NCBI RefSeq assembly: GCF_900106925.1
Contig: NZ_FNNZ01000018.1
Span: 47,521 to 111,520 of the forward strand
From: Thiocapsa roseopersicina
Lineage (GTDB): Bacteria > Pseudomonadota > Gammaproteobacteria > Chromatiales > Chromatiaceae
Direction of reading: 5' to 3'
Length of the DNA: 64,000 bases
How positions within the stretch are numbered: position 1 is the first letter of the stretch; each line of letters begins with the position of its first letter. Positions 1 through 8,775 of this stretch are shown in pieces. The translations under genes were made by a program, and so were the position numbers. Below the pieces are notes generated by a model that worked only from the letters and a program-made list of their open reading frames with translations, searched no databases and had not been told where the DNA came from.

Positions 1-2
1 CG

Positions 3-413
3 GTCGAAGAGGTCGCAAATTACACCAAGGCGGGCGGCGGCTGCTCGGCCTGTCACGAAGGTGTGGAGGCCATCCTGAGCCGCGTCCTCGCCGAACAGGG
101 CAAGACATTCGACCCCTATACCAGGGCACCCGAAGCGGCACCCTCGGCGGGCGGACGCAAGCTCGGCAACCTGGAGCGCATCCGCCGCATCGAGCGCTCC
201 ATCGAGGCCATCCGCCCGAACCTGCAGCGTGACCACGGCGACGTGGAGCTGATCGATATCGACGGCAAGAACGTCTACGTGAACATGACCGGCGCCTGCG
301 TGGGCTGCCAGATGGCCTCGACGACGCTCGACGGGATCCAGCAGCGCATCGTCGAGGATCTCGGCGAGTTCGTGCGGGTGCTGCCGGCGAAGGCGATGCG
401 CAAGAGCGCCTAA
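3..413 (+). CDS. nifU: NifU, C-terminal part (cut by window edge)
   Basis: This is the 3' part of the nitrogenase-associated Fe-S scaffold NifU, open at the left edge of the window. The first visible residues carry GGGCSACH, the end of the central Bfd-like [2Fe-2S] domain. After a linker the C-terminal Nfu domain follows, with the cluster-binding motif GACVGCQM (CxxC). The protein assembles Fe-S clusters for nitrogenase using sulfur from NifS, whose gene lies 308 bp downstream on the same strand. In many diazotrophs nifU and nifS are closely coupled; here repeat DNA separates them. Confidence 0.93.
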   Translation, partial: VEEVANYTKAGGGCSACHEGVEAILSRVLAEQGKTFDPYTRAPEAAPSAGGRKLGNLERIRRIERSIEAIRPNLQRDHGDVELIDIDGKNVYVNMTGACVGCQMASTTLDGIQQRIVEDLGEFVRVLPAKAMRKSA

Positions 414-424
414 AGCCGCCAGCC

Positions 425-454
425 GTAGGTTGGGCAAAGCGCAGCGTGCCCAAC
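425..454. repeat. REP-like palindrome, copy 1
   Basis: An imperfect palindrome of the form GTAGGTTGGGC...GCAGCG...GCCCAAC lies just after the nifU stop. It resembles the RAYT-associated REP sequences seen again at 16860-16890 and 18600-18630, which share the GTAGGT start and the AGCGCAGCGT centre. Confidence 0.75.
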
Positions 455-505
455 CCGCGCCGGCATCACAGGGAGCCGCCGTCGGCGCAAAGATCGGCGA
501 CGACT

Positions 506-552
506 GTTGTCGTTGTCGTAATCGGATTTCGGACGAACACGACAACGACAAC
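506..552. repeat. Inverted repeat of (CGACAA)n type between nifU and nifS
   Basis: The left arm GTTGTCGTTGTCGT (506-519) is complementary to ACGACAACGACAAC (539-552), so a 14-bp stem can form. The rest of the 414-721 gap shows no convincing gene. A related CGACAACGACAACG tract with an imperfect opposite arm lies between hupT and hupU at about 8584-8626. Confidence 0.7.
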
Positions 553-721
553 GACAACGGAAAAATTCTGCGACGGTTTTCTCACGACGTGCGGCGTCAG
601 GGACTCGATGCCTTCCAGTCATGCGCAGTCTAGATGCCTATTCAAGGACCCTGCGGCGCAAAACGCAGCCAATCGCAGGAGGCAGGAGGCTCAAACCCCC
701 CATCTCACGAGGCCATCACCC

Positions 722-1948
722 ATGACCACCCCACCCGACACCCAAGGCATCTATCTCGACAACAACGCCACCACCATGGTCGCGCCCGAGGTGGTCGAGG
801 CCATGCTGCCCTTCTTCACCGAGCAGTTCGGCAACGCCTCCTCGATCCATGCCTACGGCAACCGCGTCGGCCACGCCATCAAGCAGGCTCGGCAGCAGGT
901 CCAGGCATTGCTCGGGGCCGCGCAGGACTCGGAAATCGTCTTCACCTCCTGCGGGACCGAGTCGGACTCCACCGCGATCCTCTCGGCCATCAAGGCCCAG
1001 CCGGAGCGTAAGGAGATCATCACCACGGTCGTGGAGCATCCGGCGATCCTCTCCCTCTGTCAGCACTTGGAAACCGAGGGCTACAAGGTCCACTACCTTA
1101 CCGTCGACGGCAAAGGCCGGCTCGATATCCAGCAGTACATGGATCTGCTCTCGGACCGCGTCGCGATCGTCTCGGTGATGTGGGCCAACAACGAATCCGG
1201 CACCCTCTTCCCGGTTCAGGAGATGGCGGAGCTGGCGAAATCGGCCGGTGTGCTCTTCCACACCGATGCGGTCCAAGCGGTCGGCAAGCTCCCCATCGAT
1301 CTGAAGGACACCGCGATCGACATGCTCTCGGTGTCCGGACACAAGCTGCACGCACCCAAGGGCATCGGTGTGCTCTATCTTAAGCGGAACACGCGCTTTC
1401 GCCCCCTGCTGCGCGGCGGGCATCAGGAGCGCGGCCGGCGTGCCGGTACCGAGAACAGCGCCTCCATCGTCGGGCTCGGCAAGGCGTGCGAGATGGCGAT
1501 GGAGCACATGGACTACGAAAAGACCGCGGTGCGGGCCATGCGCGATCGGCTCGAAAAAGGCATCCTCGCGGCCGTCCCCAACTGCTTCGTGACGGGCGAT
1601 CCGACGAACCGCCTGCCCAACACCAGCAACATCGCCTTCGAATACATCGAGGGCGAGGCCATCCTGCTGCTGCTCAACAAGCTCGGGATTGCGGCCTCGA
1701 GCGGCTCCGCCTGCACCTCCGGCTCGCTCGAACCCTCCCACGTGATGCGCGCGATGGGGATCCCTTTCACCGCCGCCCACGGCACCACGCGCTTCTCGCT
1801 CTCTCGCTACAACCGCATGGAGGAGATCGATCGGGTCATCGAGGCCGTGCCGCCGATCGTCGCCAAGCTGCGCAAGCTCTCGCCCTATTGGTCTGATTCA
1901 GGCCCCGTCTCCGATCCAGCCGCCGCCTTCGCACCGGCCTATGCCTGA
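722..1948 (+). CDS. nifS: NifS cysteine desulfurase
   Basis: This PLP-dependent cysteine desulfurase releases sulfur from cysteine for nitrogenase cluster assembly on NifU. The 408-residue product begins IYLDNNATT, typical of NifS/IscS. The PLP lysine lies in SGHKLHAPKG (K208) and the active-site cysteine in SSGSACTSGS (C331). The ATG at 722 was chosen because similarity to the family starts there; in-frame sequence upstream is repeat DNA. It follows nifU on the same strand. The ending PAAAFAPAYA is low-complexity and probably variable. A weak inverted repeat (GCCTGATCC/GGATCAGGC, 1943-1982) overlaps the gene end. Confidence 0.95.
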   Translation: MTTPPDTQGIYLDNNATTMVAPEVVEAMLPFFTEQFGNASSIHAYGNRVGHAIKQARQQVQALLGAAQDSEIVFTSCGTESDSTAILSAIKAQPERKEIITTVVEHPAILSLCQHLETEGYKVHYLTVDGKGRLDIQQYMDLLSDRVAIVSVMWANNESGTLFPVQEMAELAKSAGVLFHTDAVQAVGKLPIDLKDTAIDMLSVSGHKLHAPKGIGVLYLKRNTRFRPLLRGGHQERGRRAGTENSASIVGLGKACEMAMEHMDYEKTAVRAMRDRLEKGILAAVPNCFVTGDPTNRLPNTSNIAFEYIEGEAILLLLNKLGIAASSGSACTSGSLEPSHVMRAMGIPFTAAHGTTRFSLSRYNRMEEIDRVIEAVPPIVAKLRKLSPYWSDSGPVSDPAAAFAPAYA

Positions 1949-2059
1949 TCCGAATCAAGTCATTCAGCGCGCGAGGATCAGGCGCGTGAATTAGGCTGCG
2001 CTCCTGCGCAAGCTCTGGCACCATGCGCGATCCATCACCTTCATAGGATCCGCGCAACG

Positions 2060-2902
2060 ATGACAAACGAGGTCGTGCTGCTCGTCGGCCATGGTGCCCG
2101 TGACCCGGGAAACGAGGGCAACGCCGAGGTGGATGCCTTCACCGAGGCTTGGCGGATGCGTCATCCCGAGGTCGAGATTCAGGTCTGCTGGATCGAGCAT
2201 GCACCCGTCCTGCTCGACGCAGGCTTGGATCGCGCCGCCACCGCGGCCGGCTCCGGATCAGGCGACGGGCGGGTGCTGGTCCTGCCCTTGATCCTCAACG
2301 CGGCGGGTCACGTCAAGGGCGATATCCCGCAGGCCATCGCCGCGGCACGTCGGCGCCATCCGGAGGTGGAGTTCCGCTGCGGGCATGCCCTCGGCACCTC
2401 GGATCAACTGCTGAAGGCTCTGCGTCATCGTCTTCATCAGGCGATGACCGAGCTCGACATGCCGGATCCGCGCACCACCGGCGTGGTCTTGCTCGCTCGC
2501 GGGGCCTCGGATATCGAGTCCACCGGCGAGGTGGCCAAGATGGCCCACTGGCTCTACGAGACGACCGAGCACGAACGCATCGAGATCGCCTTCACCGGCA
2601 TCAGCTTCCCGCGGCTCGAGCAGGCCGTGCAGCGGCTCGATCTGCTGGGCGCCAGCCAGATCATCGTCCTGCCCTACTATCTCTTCACCGGGCGGCTCAT
2701 CCAGCGCATCCGCCGCCAAGTCGGACGGTTGCGCCAACAGTACCCCACGCGCGTGTTCGCACAGGCCGGCTATATCGGCCAACACGAGCAGCTGATGGAT
2801 CTGCTGGATCTGCGCCTGACGCAGTGCCGCGACGGCACGGCACTCCTCCCCTGCGACGGTTGCGCTTACGCGCTGGCGGCAGACCATGACCATCAGCACT
2901 GA
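2060..2902 (+). CDS. cbiX: Sirohydrochlorin cobaltochelatase CbiX (long form)
   Basis: CbiX inserts Co2+ into sirohydrochlorin, the first committed step of anaerobic cobalamin synthesis. The 280-residue protein has two tandem chelatase modules. The first begins LLVGHGARDPGNEG, with the metal-binding His. The second begins VVLLARGASDIES. The C-terminus carries a CDGC (CxxC) motif and a DHDHQH tail, as in long-form CbiX proteins that bind a cluster and have a His-rich end. The gene overlaps cobH by 17 bp, so the two are probably co-translated. Confidence 0.92.
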   Translation: MTNEVVLLVGHGARDPGNEGNAEVDAFTEAWRMRHPEVEIQVCWIEHAPVLLDAGLDRAATAAGSGSGDGRVLVLPLILNAAGHVKGDIPQAIAAARRRHPEVEFRCGHALGTSDQLLKALRHRLHQAMTELDMPDPRTTGVVLLARGASDIESTGEVAKMAHWLYETTEHERIEIAFTGISFPRLEQAVQRLDLLGASQIIVLPYYLFTGRLIQRIRRQVGRLRQQYPTRVFAQAGYIGQHEQLMDLLDLRLTQCRDGTALLPCDGCAYALAADHDHQH

Positions 2903-3569
2903 CCCAAGCACTCCGGCGCCCGGCCCCGCCGAGACCGGCGGCGACCTCTTGACCGCGGCAGGTGCCCGGATCGAGGAAGGATCCTTCGCCATCATCGATG
3001 CGGAAGCCGGGAGCCACGACTACGATCCGGCACAGTGGACACTGGTCAGACGCCTTATCCACGCGAGCGGGGATTTCGACTTCAACGGGCTGACGCGTTT
3101 CCATCCCGACGCGATCGCCGCCGGCTGCGCGGCCTTGAAACGCGGCGCACCCATCGTCTGCGACGTCGAGATGATCCGCGCCGGGGTTTCGAAGACCCGC
3201 ATGTCGCCACTCGGGGTGCAGGCGCATCAGTTCATCGATGACCCCGAAGTGATCGCACGTGCCCGTGCCGAAGATACGACCCGCGCCACGCAGGCGATGC
3301 GCCGGGCCGCACGCGAGGGTCTGTTGGAGGGTGCCGTCGTCGGCATCGGCAATGCCCCGACCGCCCTCTTGGAGGTCATTCGACTGATCGCGTCCGAGGG
3401 TGTCCGCCCGGCGCTCGTCATCGGGATGCCGGTCGGATTCGTCGCCGCGGCCGAGTCGAAGGATCTCCTGATGCGGGTCGAGACGGTGCCTTGGATCGCC
3501 GTGCGGGGCCGCAAGGGCGGGTCGACGCTGGTGGTTGCGGCGCTCAATGCACTCATGATCCTGAGCTAA
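2886..3569 (+). CDS. cobH: Precorrin-8X/cobalt-precorrin-8 methylmutase
   Basis: This enzyme (CobH/CbiC) moves the C-11 methyl group to C-12 of the corrin ring, giving (hydrogeno/cobyr)inate. The 227-residue product carries family signatures VCDVEMIRAGVSK, GNAPTALLEV and IGMPVGFVAAAESK. It starts inside the end of cbiX (17-bp overlap). The stop codon TAA at 3567-3569 is also the first three bases of an 84-bp repeat element, so the element may have replaced the original 3' end. Neighbouring cbiD suggests it works on cobalt-bearing intermediates. Confidence 0.93.
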   Translation: MTISTDPSTPAPGPAETGGDLLTAAGARIEEGSFAIIDAEAGSHDYDPAQWTLVRRLIHASGDFDFNGLTRFHPDAIAAGCAALKRGAPIVCDVEMIRAGVSKTRMSPLGVQAHQFIDDPEVIARARAEDTTRATQAMRRAAREGLLEGAVVGIGNAPTALLEVIRLIASEGVRPALVIGMPVGFVAAAESKDLLMRVETVPWIAVRGRKGGSTLVVAALNALMILS

Positions 3570-3649
3570 ACCGCGTGTGCAGCAACAGGCTTGGGTTGAA
3601 CGTGGAATCGACCTCGCGTGAACAAACAATCTCGGTGGGACGCGGTTTA
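3567..3649. repeat. 84-bp TAAACCGCG element, copy A
   Basis: Terminal inverted ends TAAACCGCG (3567-3575) and CGCGGTTTA (3641-3649) bound an 83-bp unit. The left end supplies the stop codon of cobH. The centre contains ACCTCGCG, related to the centres of the other copies. The remaining sequence to cbiD (3650-3805) shows no convincing gene. Confidence 0.8.
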
Positions 3650-3805
3650 GGATAATGAAAACGATTCGATGCCAACTTTCAGGGTGCGTGGTCCGTCTGA
3701 GCGGCCACCCTGGCGGTGTCATGCATCTCTTGGCGCTCCGCGCCATGTGCCCTTTCGGCCCGTTGATGGACGAGGCCATCCGGATCAGATGATGGAGGCC
3801 CGCTG

Positions 3806-4939
3806 ATGTCCGGGGCCGTGCTTGATTCCGGTGGCAGGGCTCGACGTAAGCGGGGCAGTCGAACCGGCTGGTCGACCGGGGCCTGTGCCGCGGCGGCTGC
3901 GGCGGCTGCGGCGCGCGGTCTCGAGACCGGCGCGGTGCCCGAAACGATCGAGATCCTGTTGCCCGAAGACCGGCGCCCGAGTTTTGCGATCGTCGAAGGT
4001 CGCCTGATCGGAGCGAGCGCCCGGGCGGTCGTCATCAAAGACGCCGGGGACGACCCCGACGCGACGCATGCCGCGCGCATCGTCGCGACGGTCGTCCCTC
4101 TGGAGGATGCGCCGGGCGAGATCCGTCTGCTCGGCGGCGAGGGGGTCGGCTGCGTCACCCGCGCCGGACTCGGGCTCACCGTCGGGGAGGCGGCCATCAA
4201 TCCTGGACCACGCGCCTATATCACGGCCAACGTGCGCGCGGCGGCGCCGACACGACTGAGCCGCGAAGGGCTTGCGGTGACCATCTCGGTCCCCGACGGG
4301 GAGCGGATCGCCAAGCGCACGCTCAATGCGCGGCTCGGAATCCTGGGCGGCATCTCGATCCTGGGCACGACCGGGGTCGTCTATCCCTACTCCACCGCCT
4401 CGTTCAAGGCGACGATCCGGCAGGGGGTTCAGGTCGCGCTTGCACAAGATCAGGAGACGGTTGTCTTCACGACCGGGCGACGCACCGAACGCCATTGCAT
4501 GACCCGCTACCCCGAGCTTCCCGAGGTCTGCTTCGTGCAGATGGGCGACTTCGTCGGGGCTGCGCTCGACGCTGCGCGGGAGGCCGGCCTGAAGCGCGTC
4601 GTCATCGGGGCCATGGTCGGCAAGCTGACCAAGATCGCCCAAGGGCTCAAGATCACTCATGCACGCAAGGCCGAGGTCGATATGCAGCTGCTTGCGCGGC
4701 TGGTTGCCGACGCCGGGGGCGATCCCGCACTCTGCGCCCGCGTGCTCGAAGGCGACACCGCCCGCTGGGCCGCGGAGCTGGTCGCCGACGCGGGACTCAC
4801 CGGCGCCTTCCATCAGGCACTGACAGATGCAGTAGCCGCAGTGGTCGCACAAGGACTCGCCGAGGAAACCCTGGTCGAGGTTCTGGCCTGGAGCCCGGAG
4901 GGCGAGTTGCTGGCGGAACACAGGCCCGAGGAGCGATGA
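3806..4939 (+). CDS. cbiD: Cobalt-precorrin-5B C1-methyltransferase
   Basis: CbiD methylates C-1 of cobalt-precorrin-5B in the anaerobic cobalamin route. The 377-residue product has the N-terminal signature RTGWSTGACAAAAA and later TTGRRTERHCM and MVGKLTKIAQG, all typical of CbiD. A Shine-Dalgarno sequence GGAGG at about 3794 supports the start. The gene follows cobH but is separated from it by repeat element A and about 155 bp of non-coding DNA. Its presence argues for the oxygen-independent pathway, as expected in an anaerobic phototroph. Confidence 0.94.
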   Translation: MSGAVLDSGGRARRKRGSRTGWSTGACAAAAAAAAARGLETGAVPETIEILLPEDRRPSFAIVEGRLIGASARAVVIKDAGDDPDATHAARIVATVVPLEDAPGEIRLLGGEGVGCVTRAGLGLTVGEAAINPGPRAYITANVRAAAPTRLSREGLAVTISVPDGERIAKRTLNARLGILGGISILGTTGVVYPYSTASFKATIRQGVQVALAQDQETVVFTTGRRTERHCMTRYPELPEVCFVQMGDFVGAALDAAREAGLKRVVIGAMVGKLTKIAQGLKITHARKAEVDMQLLARLVADAGGDPALCARVLEGDTARWAAELVADAGLTGAFHQALTDAVAAVVAQGLAEETLVEVLAWSPEGELLAEHRPEER

Positions 4940-4978
4940 CTCACATGGGCGTTCTTTCTTCCGATCGGTGTCGCTCCC

Positions 4979-6307
4979 GTGGCTGAGTGCTGGGTCATCG
5001 GGGTCTTGGACGACGGTCCGGCCGGGCTGACCGCCGAGGCCGTCGCGCGCATCGGCGCAGCGAAACACGTCATCGGCGCACGGCGCATGCTCGATGCCTG
5101 CGCGGATCTGATGGCAGCGGGCGCGGAGCCTATGGATCTGACCGGACGCATCGCCGACGTTCCCGGTTGGATCGAGGCGTCGATTGCCGCAGGCGATCCA
5201 GTCGTCGTGCTCGCTACCGGGGATCCGCTCTGTTTCGGGATCGGCGGTCTGCTCGCGCGCCGGCTCGACCCGGCCAAACTGCACATCCTGCCGAATCGAT
5301 CGACCCTGCAGCTCGCCTGCGCGCGCTTCCATATGCCTTGGGAGGGCGCGCGCTGGCTCTCGGTACATCATCGCGACACCGGCGACTGGACACCCGGCGC
5401 GATGCCGGATCATGGCCTCTATGCACTGGCGCAGGCGCTGCGCCGAGAGACCCTGCTCGCCGTCTTGACCAGCCCGGCCAACGGCCCGGCGCGGATCGCC
5501 CGGCTGCTGCTCGCCGAAGGGCTCGGCGAGGACTTCGATCTGCATGTGGCCGAGCGTCTGCTGATGCCCGAGGAGCGCTTGATCGGCGCAGAGACGGCGA
5601 GCGCGATCGCCGCTATGGACTTCGCCGACCCCAACCTGGTCCTGCTCCGACGCCGCCGAGCGCCGAGCGCCCTGCCCCGCTTCGGCCTGCCGGACGACGC
5701 CTACAGCCAGCGCCGGCCGGAGCGCGGACTCATCACCAAACGCGAGGTCCGGGCGGTGGCGCTGGCTCTGCTGGAGCTGCGCCCGACCGACCGGGTCTGG
5801 GATCTCGGCGCCGGCTCCGGCAGCGTCGGTCTGGAAGCCGCCCGGCTCTGCGAGCGCGGCCATGTCTACGCAATCGAGAAGAACGCGGAAGACCTCGCGC
5901 TGATCGAGGCGAACCGGCGCGGGCTCGGCGTCACCAACTACAGCGTGCGCGCCGGTCTGGCACCCGAGGATTGTGCCGACTGGCCCGACCCGGATGCCGT
6001 CTTCATCGGCGGGAGCAGCGGGCGACTCGCCGAGATGCTGGATCTCGTCATCGGGCGTCTACGCCCCGACGGCCGTCTGGTGCTCGCCCTGGTCGCGGTG
6101 GAGAACCTGACCCTGGCGCTCGCCGCGCTCGACCGGCTCGGCGCGCACTGGGAGCTGACCCAGATCCAGGCCGCGCGCAGCCGCCCGATCCTGAGCCTGC
6201 ATCGCCTGCAGGCCGAAAATCCGGTCTGGCTGGTGCAGGCGCGCGCGCCGAGCCTGCCGCCGGCCGACCAGACCCCTTCGGAGACAAACCCATGCCTGGA
6301 ACCTTGA
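4979..6307 (+). CDS. cobL: Precorrin-6Y C5,15-methyltransferase, CbiE-CbiT fusion
   Basis: This 442-residue protein fuses two methyltransferases. Residues about 1-210 form a CbiE-type tetrapyrrole methylase (VLATGDPLCFGIGGL). Residues about 235-430 form the CbiT-type decarboxylating methyltransferase with a Rossmann SAM motif, VWDLGAGSGSVGLEAA. It methylates C-5 and C-15 and decarboxylates the C-12 acetate side chain. The start is a GTG. The gene end overlaps the start of cobI by 16 bp, indicating translational coupling. Confidence 0.93.
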   Translation: MAECWVIGVLDDGPAGLTAEAVARIGAAKHVIGARRMLDACADLMAAGAEPMDLTGRIADVPGWIEASIAAGDPVVVLATGDPLCFGIGGLLARRLDPAKLHILPNRSTLQLACARFHMPWEGARWLSVHHRDTGDWTPGAMPDHGLYALAQALRRETLLAVLTSPANGPARIARLLLAEGLGEDFDLHVAERLLMPEERLIGAETASAIAAMDFADPNLVLLRRRRAPSALPRFGLPDDAYSQRRPERGLITKREVRAVALALLELRPTDRVWDLGAGSGSVGLEAARLCERGHVYAIEKNAEDLALIEANRRGLGVTNYSVRAGLAPEDCADWPDPDAVFIGGSSGRLAEMLDLVIGRLRPDGRLVLALVAVENLTLALAALDRLGAHWELTQIQAARSRPILSLHRLQAENPVWLVQARAPSLPPADQTPSETNPCLEP

Positions 6308-7026
6308 TCGCCGCCTCTCTGGGTCCGGGTGACCCCGGCCTCGTCACCCGAGCGGCCTGGTCCGCGTTGGAGCGCGCGCGCTGCTGGGCTTGGCCCATCA
6401 CGGGCGACGGGGCCAGCTATGCCTTGTCCATCGTCGCGCGCGGCGGCTTGGAACCCCCGCCCGACGGACTGGCATTGCACTTTCCGATGACGCGCGATCC
6501 CGAGACCTTGGCCCTGCATTGGGCCGCAGCGGCGGAGCAGGTCCTCGCACGGCTGCACGACGGCGAGGACGTGGTCTTCCTGGTCGAAGGCGATGCCTCG
6601 ACCTTCTCGACCTTCGGCCATCTCGCGCGAGCCGTGCAGGCACTCGACCCGGCGATCGCCGTGCGGGTCATCCCGGGCGTACCCTCCTACCATTCCGCGG
6701 CCGCCGCGGCGGGCGCGGTCCTGGTAGATGGCGAGGAGCCGCTCGCGGTCTATTCGGCGCCGGAGGCGATGAAGGAGCTCGACGCCCTCCTGGAGCGCTT
6801 CGATGCACTGGTCCTGCTCAAGGTCCGCCCCGTGCTGGATCCGCTGATCGAGGTCCTGACGGAACGCAGCCTGCTCGACAGGGCGGTCTTTGTCGAGCGC
6901 GTGGGCACGCCCGAGGAGCGGATCCTGCACGACATCGCATCGCTTCGCGGCACGCGGGTGCACTATCTCTCACTGATCCTGATCCGCCAGGACCGGCGAC
7001 GCGGACTGGGTGTCGGCCCGAGCTAA
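6292..7026 (+). CDS. cobI: Precorrin-2/cobalt-factor II C20-methyltransferase
   Basis: CobI/CbiL methylates C-20 of precorrin-2 or its cobalt form. The 244-residue tetrapyrrole methylase has SLGPGDPGLVT near the N-terminus, FLVEGDASTFSTF in the central SAM-binding loop and VIPGVPSYHSAAA. The ATG at 6292 lies inside the end of cobL, in another frame. It is the last gene of the cobalamin block; the next gene, hupT, starts 123 bp downstream and belongs to a different function. Confidence 0.93.
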   Translation: MPGTLIAASLGPGDPGLVTRAAWSALERARCWAWPITGDGASYALSIVARGGLEPPPDGLALHFPMTRDPETLALHWAAAAEQVLARLHDGEDVVFLVEGDASTFSTFGHLARAVQALDPAIAVRVIPGVPSYHSAAAAAGAVLVDGEEPLAVYSAPEAMKELDALLERFDALVLLKVRPVLDPLIEVLTERSLLDRAVFVERVGTPEERILHDIASLRGTRVHYLSLILIRQDRRRGLGVGPS

Positions 7027-7149
7027 CGGCCCGCACCGGTCAGGGGACACCGACCGGCAAACCGACGCCTTCAACCCCAAGCCGTTTCAGGGACTCCGCC
7101 GCGTGAAATCGCCTATGCTTGTCCTCGACCTTGCAGCGGAAAGCCCTAC

Positions 7150-8547
7150 ATGACGCGCGCATCCATTCAAGCTGATTCTCGCCCCGCAGGCGTCGCACAA
7201 CACGCCGATTGCCCCGAGCCGACGGCGGAGGCGACCTGGATCCACGTCATCCGCAAGATGGACGAGACCTATGCGGATCTGGTCCGGCATCAGAGCGAGC
7301 TTGAAGAGAAAAACAGCGCACTCGAGGATGCTCAGCACTTCATCGCGAGCGTGCTGGCCTCCATGACGGACATCCTGATCGTCTGCGATGTCCAGGGTCG
7401 AATCCAGCAGGTCAACCGCGCGCTGGAAACCTTGACGGGTTGGAGCGAGGCCGATCTGCGCGGACGGCCCTTCCTGGCGCTGCTCGCCGAGCACTGTCTG
7501 CCCATGGCCAGCAGCTTCGCGCAACAGATCCGCGCCGAGGCCATTCACGACTGCGAGCTCGCGCTCAAAGGCGTGGACGAGGAGATCCCGCTCGCGGTGA
7601 ACTGCACCTCGCGTTACGACCACCGCGGACGTCTGGTCGGCATGGTCCTGATCGGCCGCCCGGTCGGCGAGCTGCGCCGCGCCTATCGCGACCTCGCCCA
7701 AGCGCACGACGACCTCAAGCGCACCCAAGGCCGCCTGGTCAATGCCGAGAAGATGGCCTCGCTCGGCCGACTCGTCGCCGGCGTGGCGCACGAGCTGAAC
7801 AATCCCATCAGCTTCGTCTACGGCAACGTGCATGCCCTCTCGCGGTATCGGGAGCGTCTGCTGCGCTATTGCGCGGCGGTCGACGCCTCCGAACCCTCGG
7901 CCGATCTGCAGGCGCTCAAGGCGGAGCTGCGCATCGAGCGACTGCTGGCGGATCTGGATCCGCTGATCAAAGGCACACTCGAAGGCGCCGAGCGCGTCCG
8001 CGACTTGGTGCAGGATCTGCGCTGCTTCTCCTCCGGACAACAGGGCGAATCCACCCGGTTCGATCTGGTTCACCTGATCCGCACGGCGGTGCATTGGGTG
8101 ACCAAAGGCGAGCGCCGGGAGATCGAGACGACGCTCGACCTACCGGCCACACTGACGGTCCAGGGACATCCGGGACAGATCCATCAGGTCCTCATGAACC
8201 TGGTCCAAAACGCACTCGATGCGATGCGCGACAACACGCAACCACCGCGATTGTCGATCAGCGCAGGACAGGGCGAGACGACCGCCTGGCTGAGCGTCCG
8301 AGACAACGGCCCCGGCATCGACGAGCAGGACCTCAGCCGCATCTTCGACCCCTTCTTCACGACCAAACCCGTCGGCCAAGGGACCGGCCTTGGACTCTCC
8401 ATCAGCTACGGCATCGTCGCCGATCACCAAGGCACTCTGACCGCCGAGAGCCACCCGGACGGCGGCGCCGAATTCCGTCTGGAGCTGCCGTTGAGCCTTG
8501 AACCTATATCCGGAAAAGTTCCCAATGAACGGTTCAGCAACAAGTAA
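7150..8547 (+). CDS. hupT: HupT-type PAS sensor histidine kinase
   Basis: This 465-residue soluble kinase has an N-terminal coiled-coil stretch (about 35-60), a PAS domain (about 60-180), a HisKA domain with phospho-acceptor H214 in AGVAHELNNPISF, and a HATPase domain with DNGPGIDEQD and GTGLGLS. No membrane segment is seen. The HELNNPISF box and position before hupU/hupV identify it as HupT, the kinase that receives the signal from the HupUV hydrogen sensor and phosphorylates HupR. No hupR gene is in the window. The gap to hupU (228 bp) holds two repeats, unusual for this operon. Confidence 0.87.
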   Translation: MTRASIQADSRPAGVAQHADCPEPTAEATWIHVIRKMDETYADLVRHQSELEEKNSALEDAQHFIASVLASMTDILIVCDVQGRIQQVNRALETLTGWSEADLRGRPFLALLAEHCLPMASSFAQQIRAEAIHDCELALKGVDEEIPLAVNCTSRYDHRGRLVGMVLIGRPVGELRRAYRDLAQAHDDLKRTQGRLVNAEKMASLGRLVAGVAHELNNPISFVYGNVHALSRYRERLLRYCAAVDASEPSADLQALKAELRIERLLADLDPLIKGTLEGAERVRDLVQDLRCFSSGQQGESTRFDLVHLIRTAVHWVTKGERREIETTLDLPATLTVQGHPGQIHQVLMNLVQNALDAMRDNTQPPRLSISAGQGETTAWLSVRDNGPGIDEQDLSRIFDPFFTTKPVGQGTGLGLSISYGIVADHQGTLTAESHPDGGAEFRLELPLSLEPISGKVPNERFSNK

Positions 8548-8583
8548 AACACTCGACCGGGGAATACCTTTGCTGCGGCCGTC

Positions 8584-8626
8584 GTTATCGTTTTCGATTA
8601 CGACAGCGACAACGACAACGACAACG
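8584..8626. repeat. (CGACAA)n-type repeat between hupT and hupU
   Basis: A tract of CGACAACGACAACG preceded by an imperfect complementary arm TCGTTATCGTTTTCG forms a second, less perfect copy of the inverted repeat at 506-552. It sits in the hupT-hupU gap just upstream of repeat element B. Confidence 0.6.
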
Positions 8627-8688
8627 CTCGGATTCGGTGCTCAACTTATTTCCGACACGTTACCAACCAAGATGCCCCTTAAAATCAC

Positions 8689-8773
8689 TGAACCGCGTCA
8701 CCGCCAAGGCATCCCGAGTCCGCGGCGCGACGCATTCCCCGAGCGCCTCATACGCAACACCGGACGCGGTTCA
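8689..8773. repeat. 84-bp element, copy B
   Basis: Ends TGAACCGCG (8689-8697) and CGCGGTTCA (8765-8773) bound an 85-bp unit that ends two bases before the hupU start codon. Unlike copies A, C and E it precedes a gene instead of closing one, so any hairpin would lie in the hupU leader. Confidence 0.78.
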
Positions 8774-8775
8774 CC

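Noticed and set aside
3785..5863. A 692-codon open frame on the minus strand opposite cbiD and cobL
   Set aside because: It runs antisense to two genes with clear family motifs; its translation is Arg/Ala/Gly/Asp-rich with no recognisable domain. Long antisense frames are expected in GC-rich DNA.
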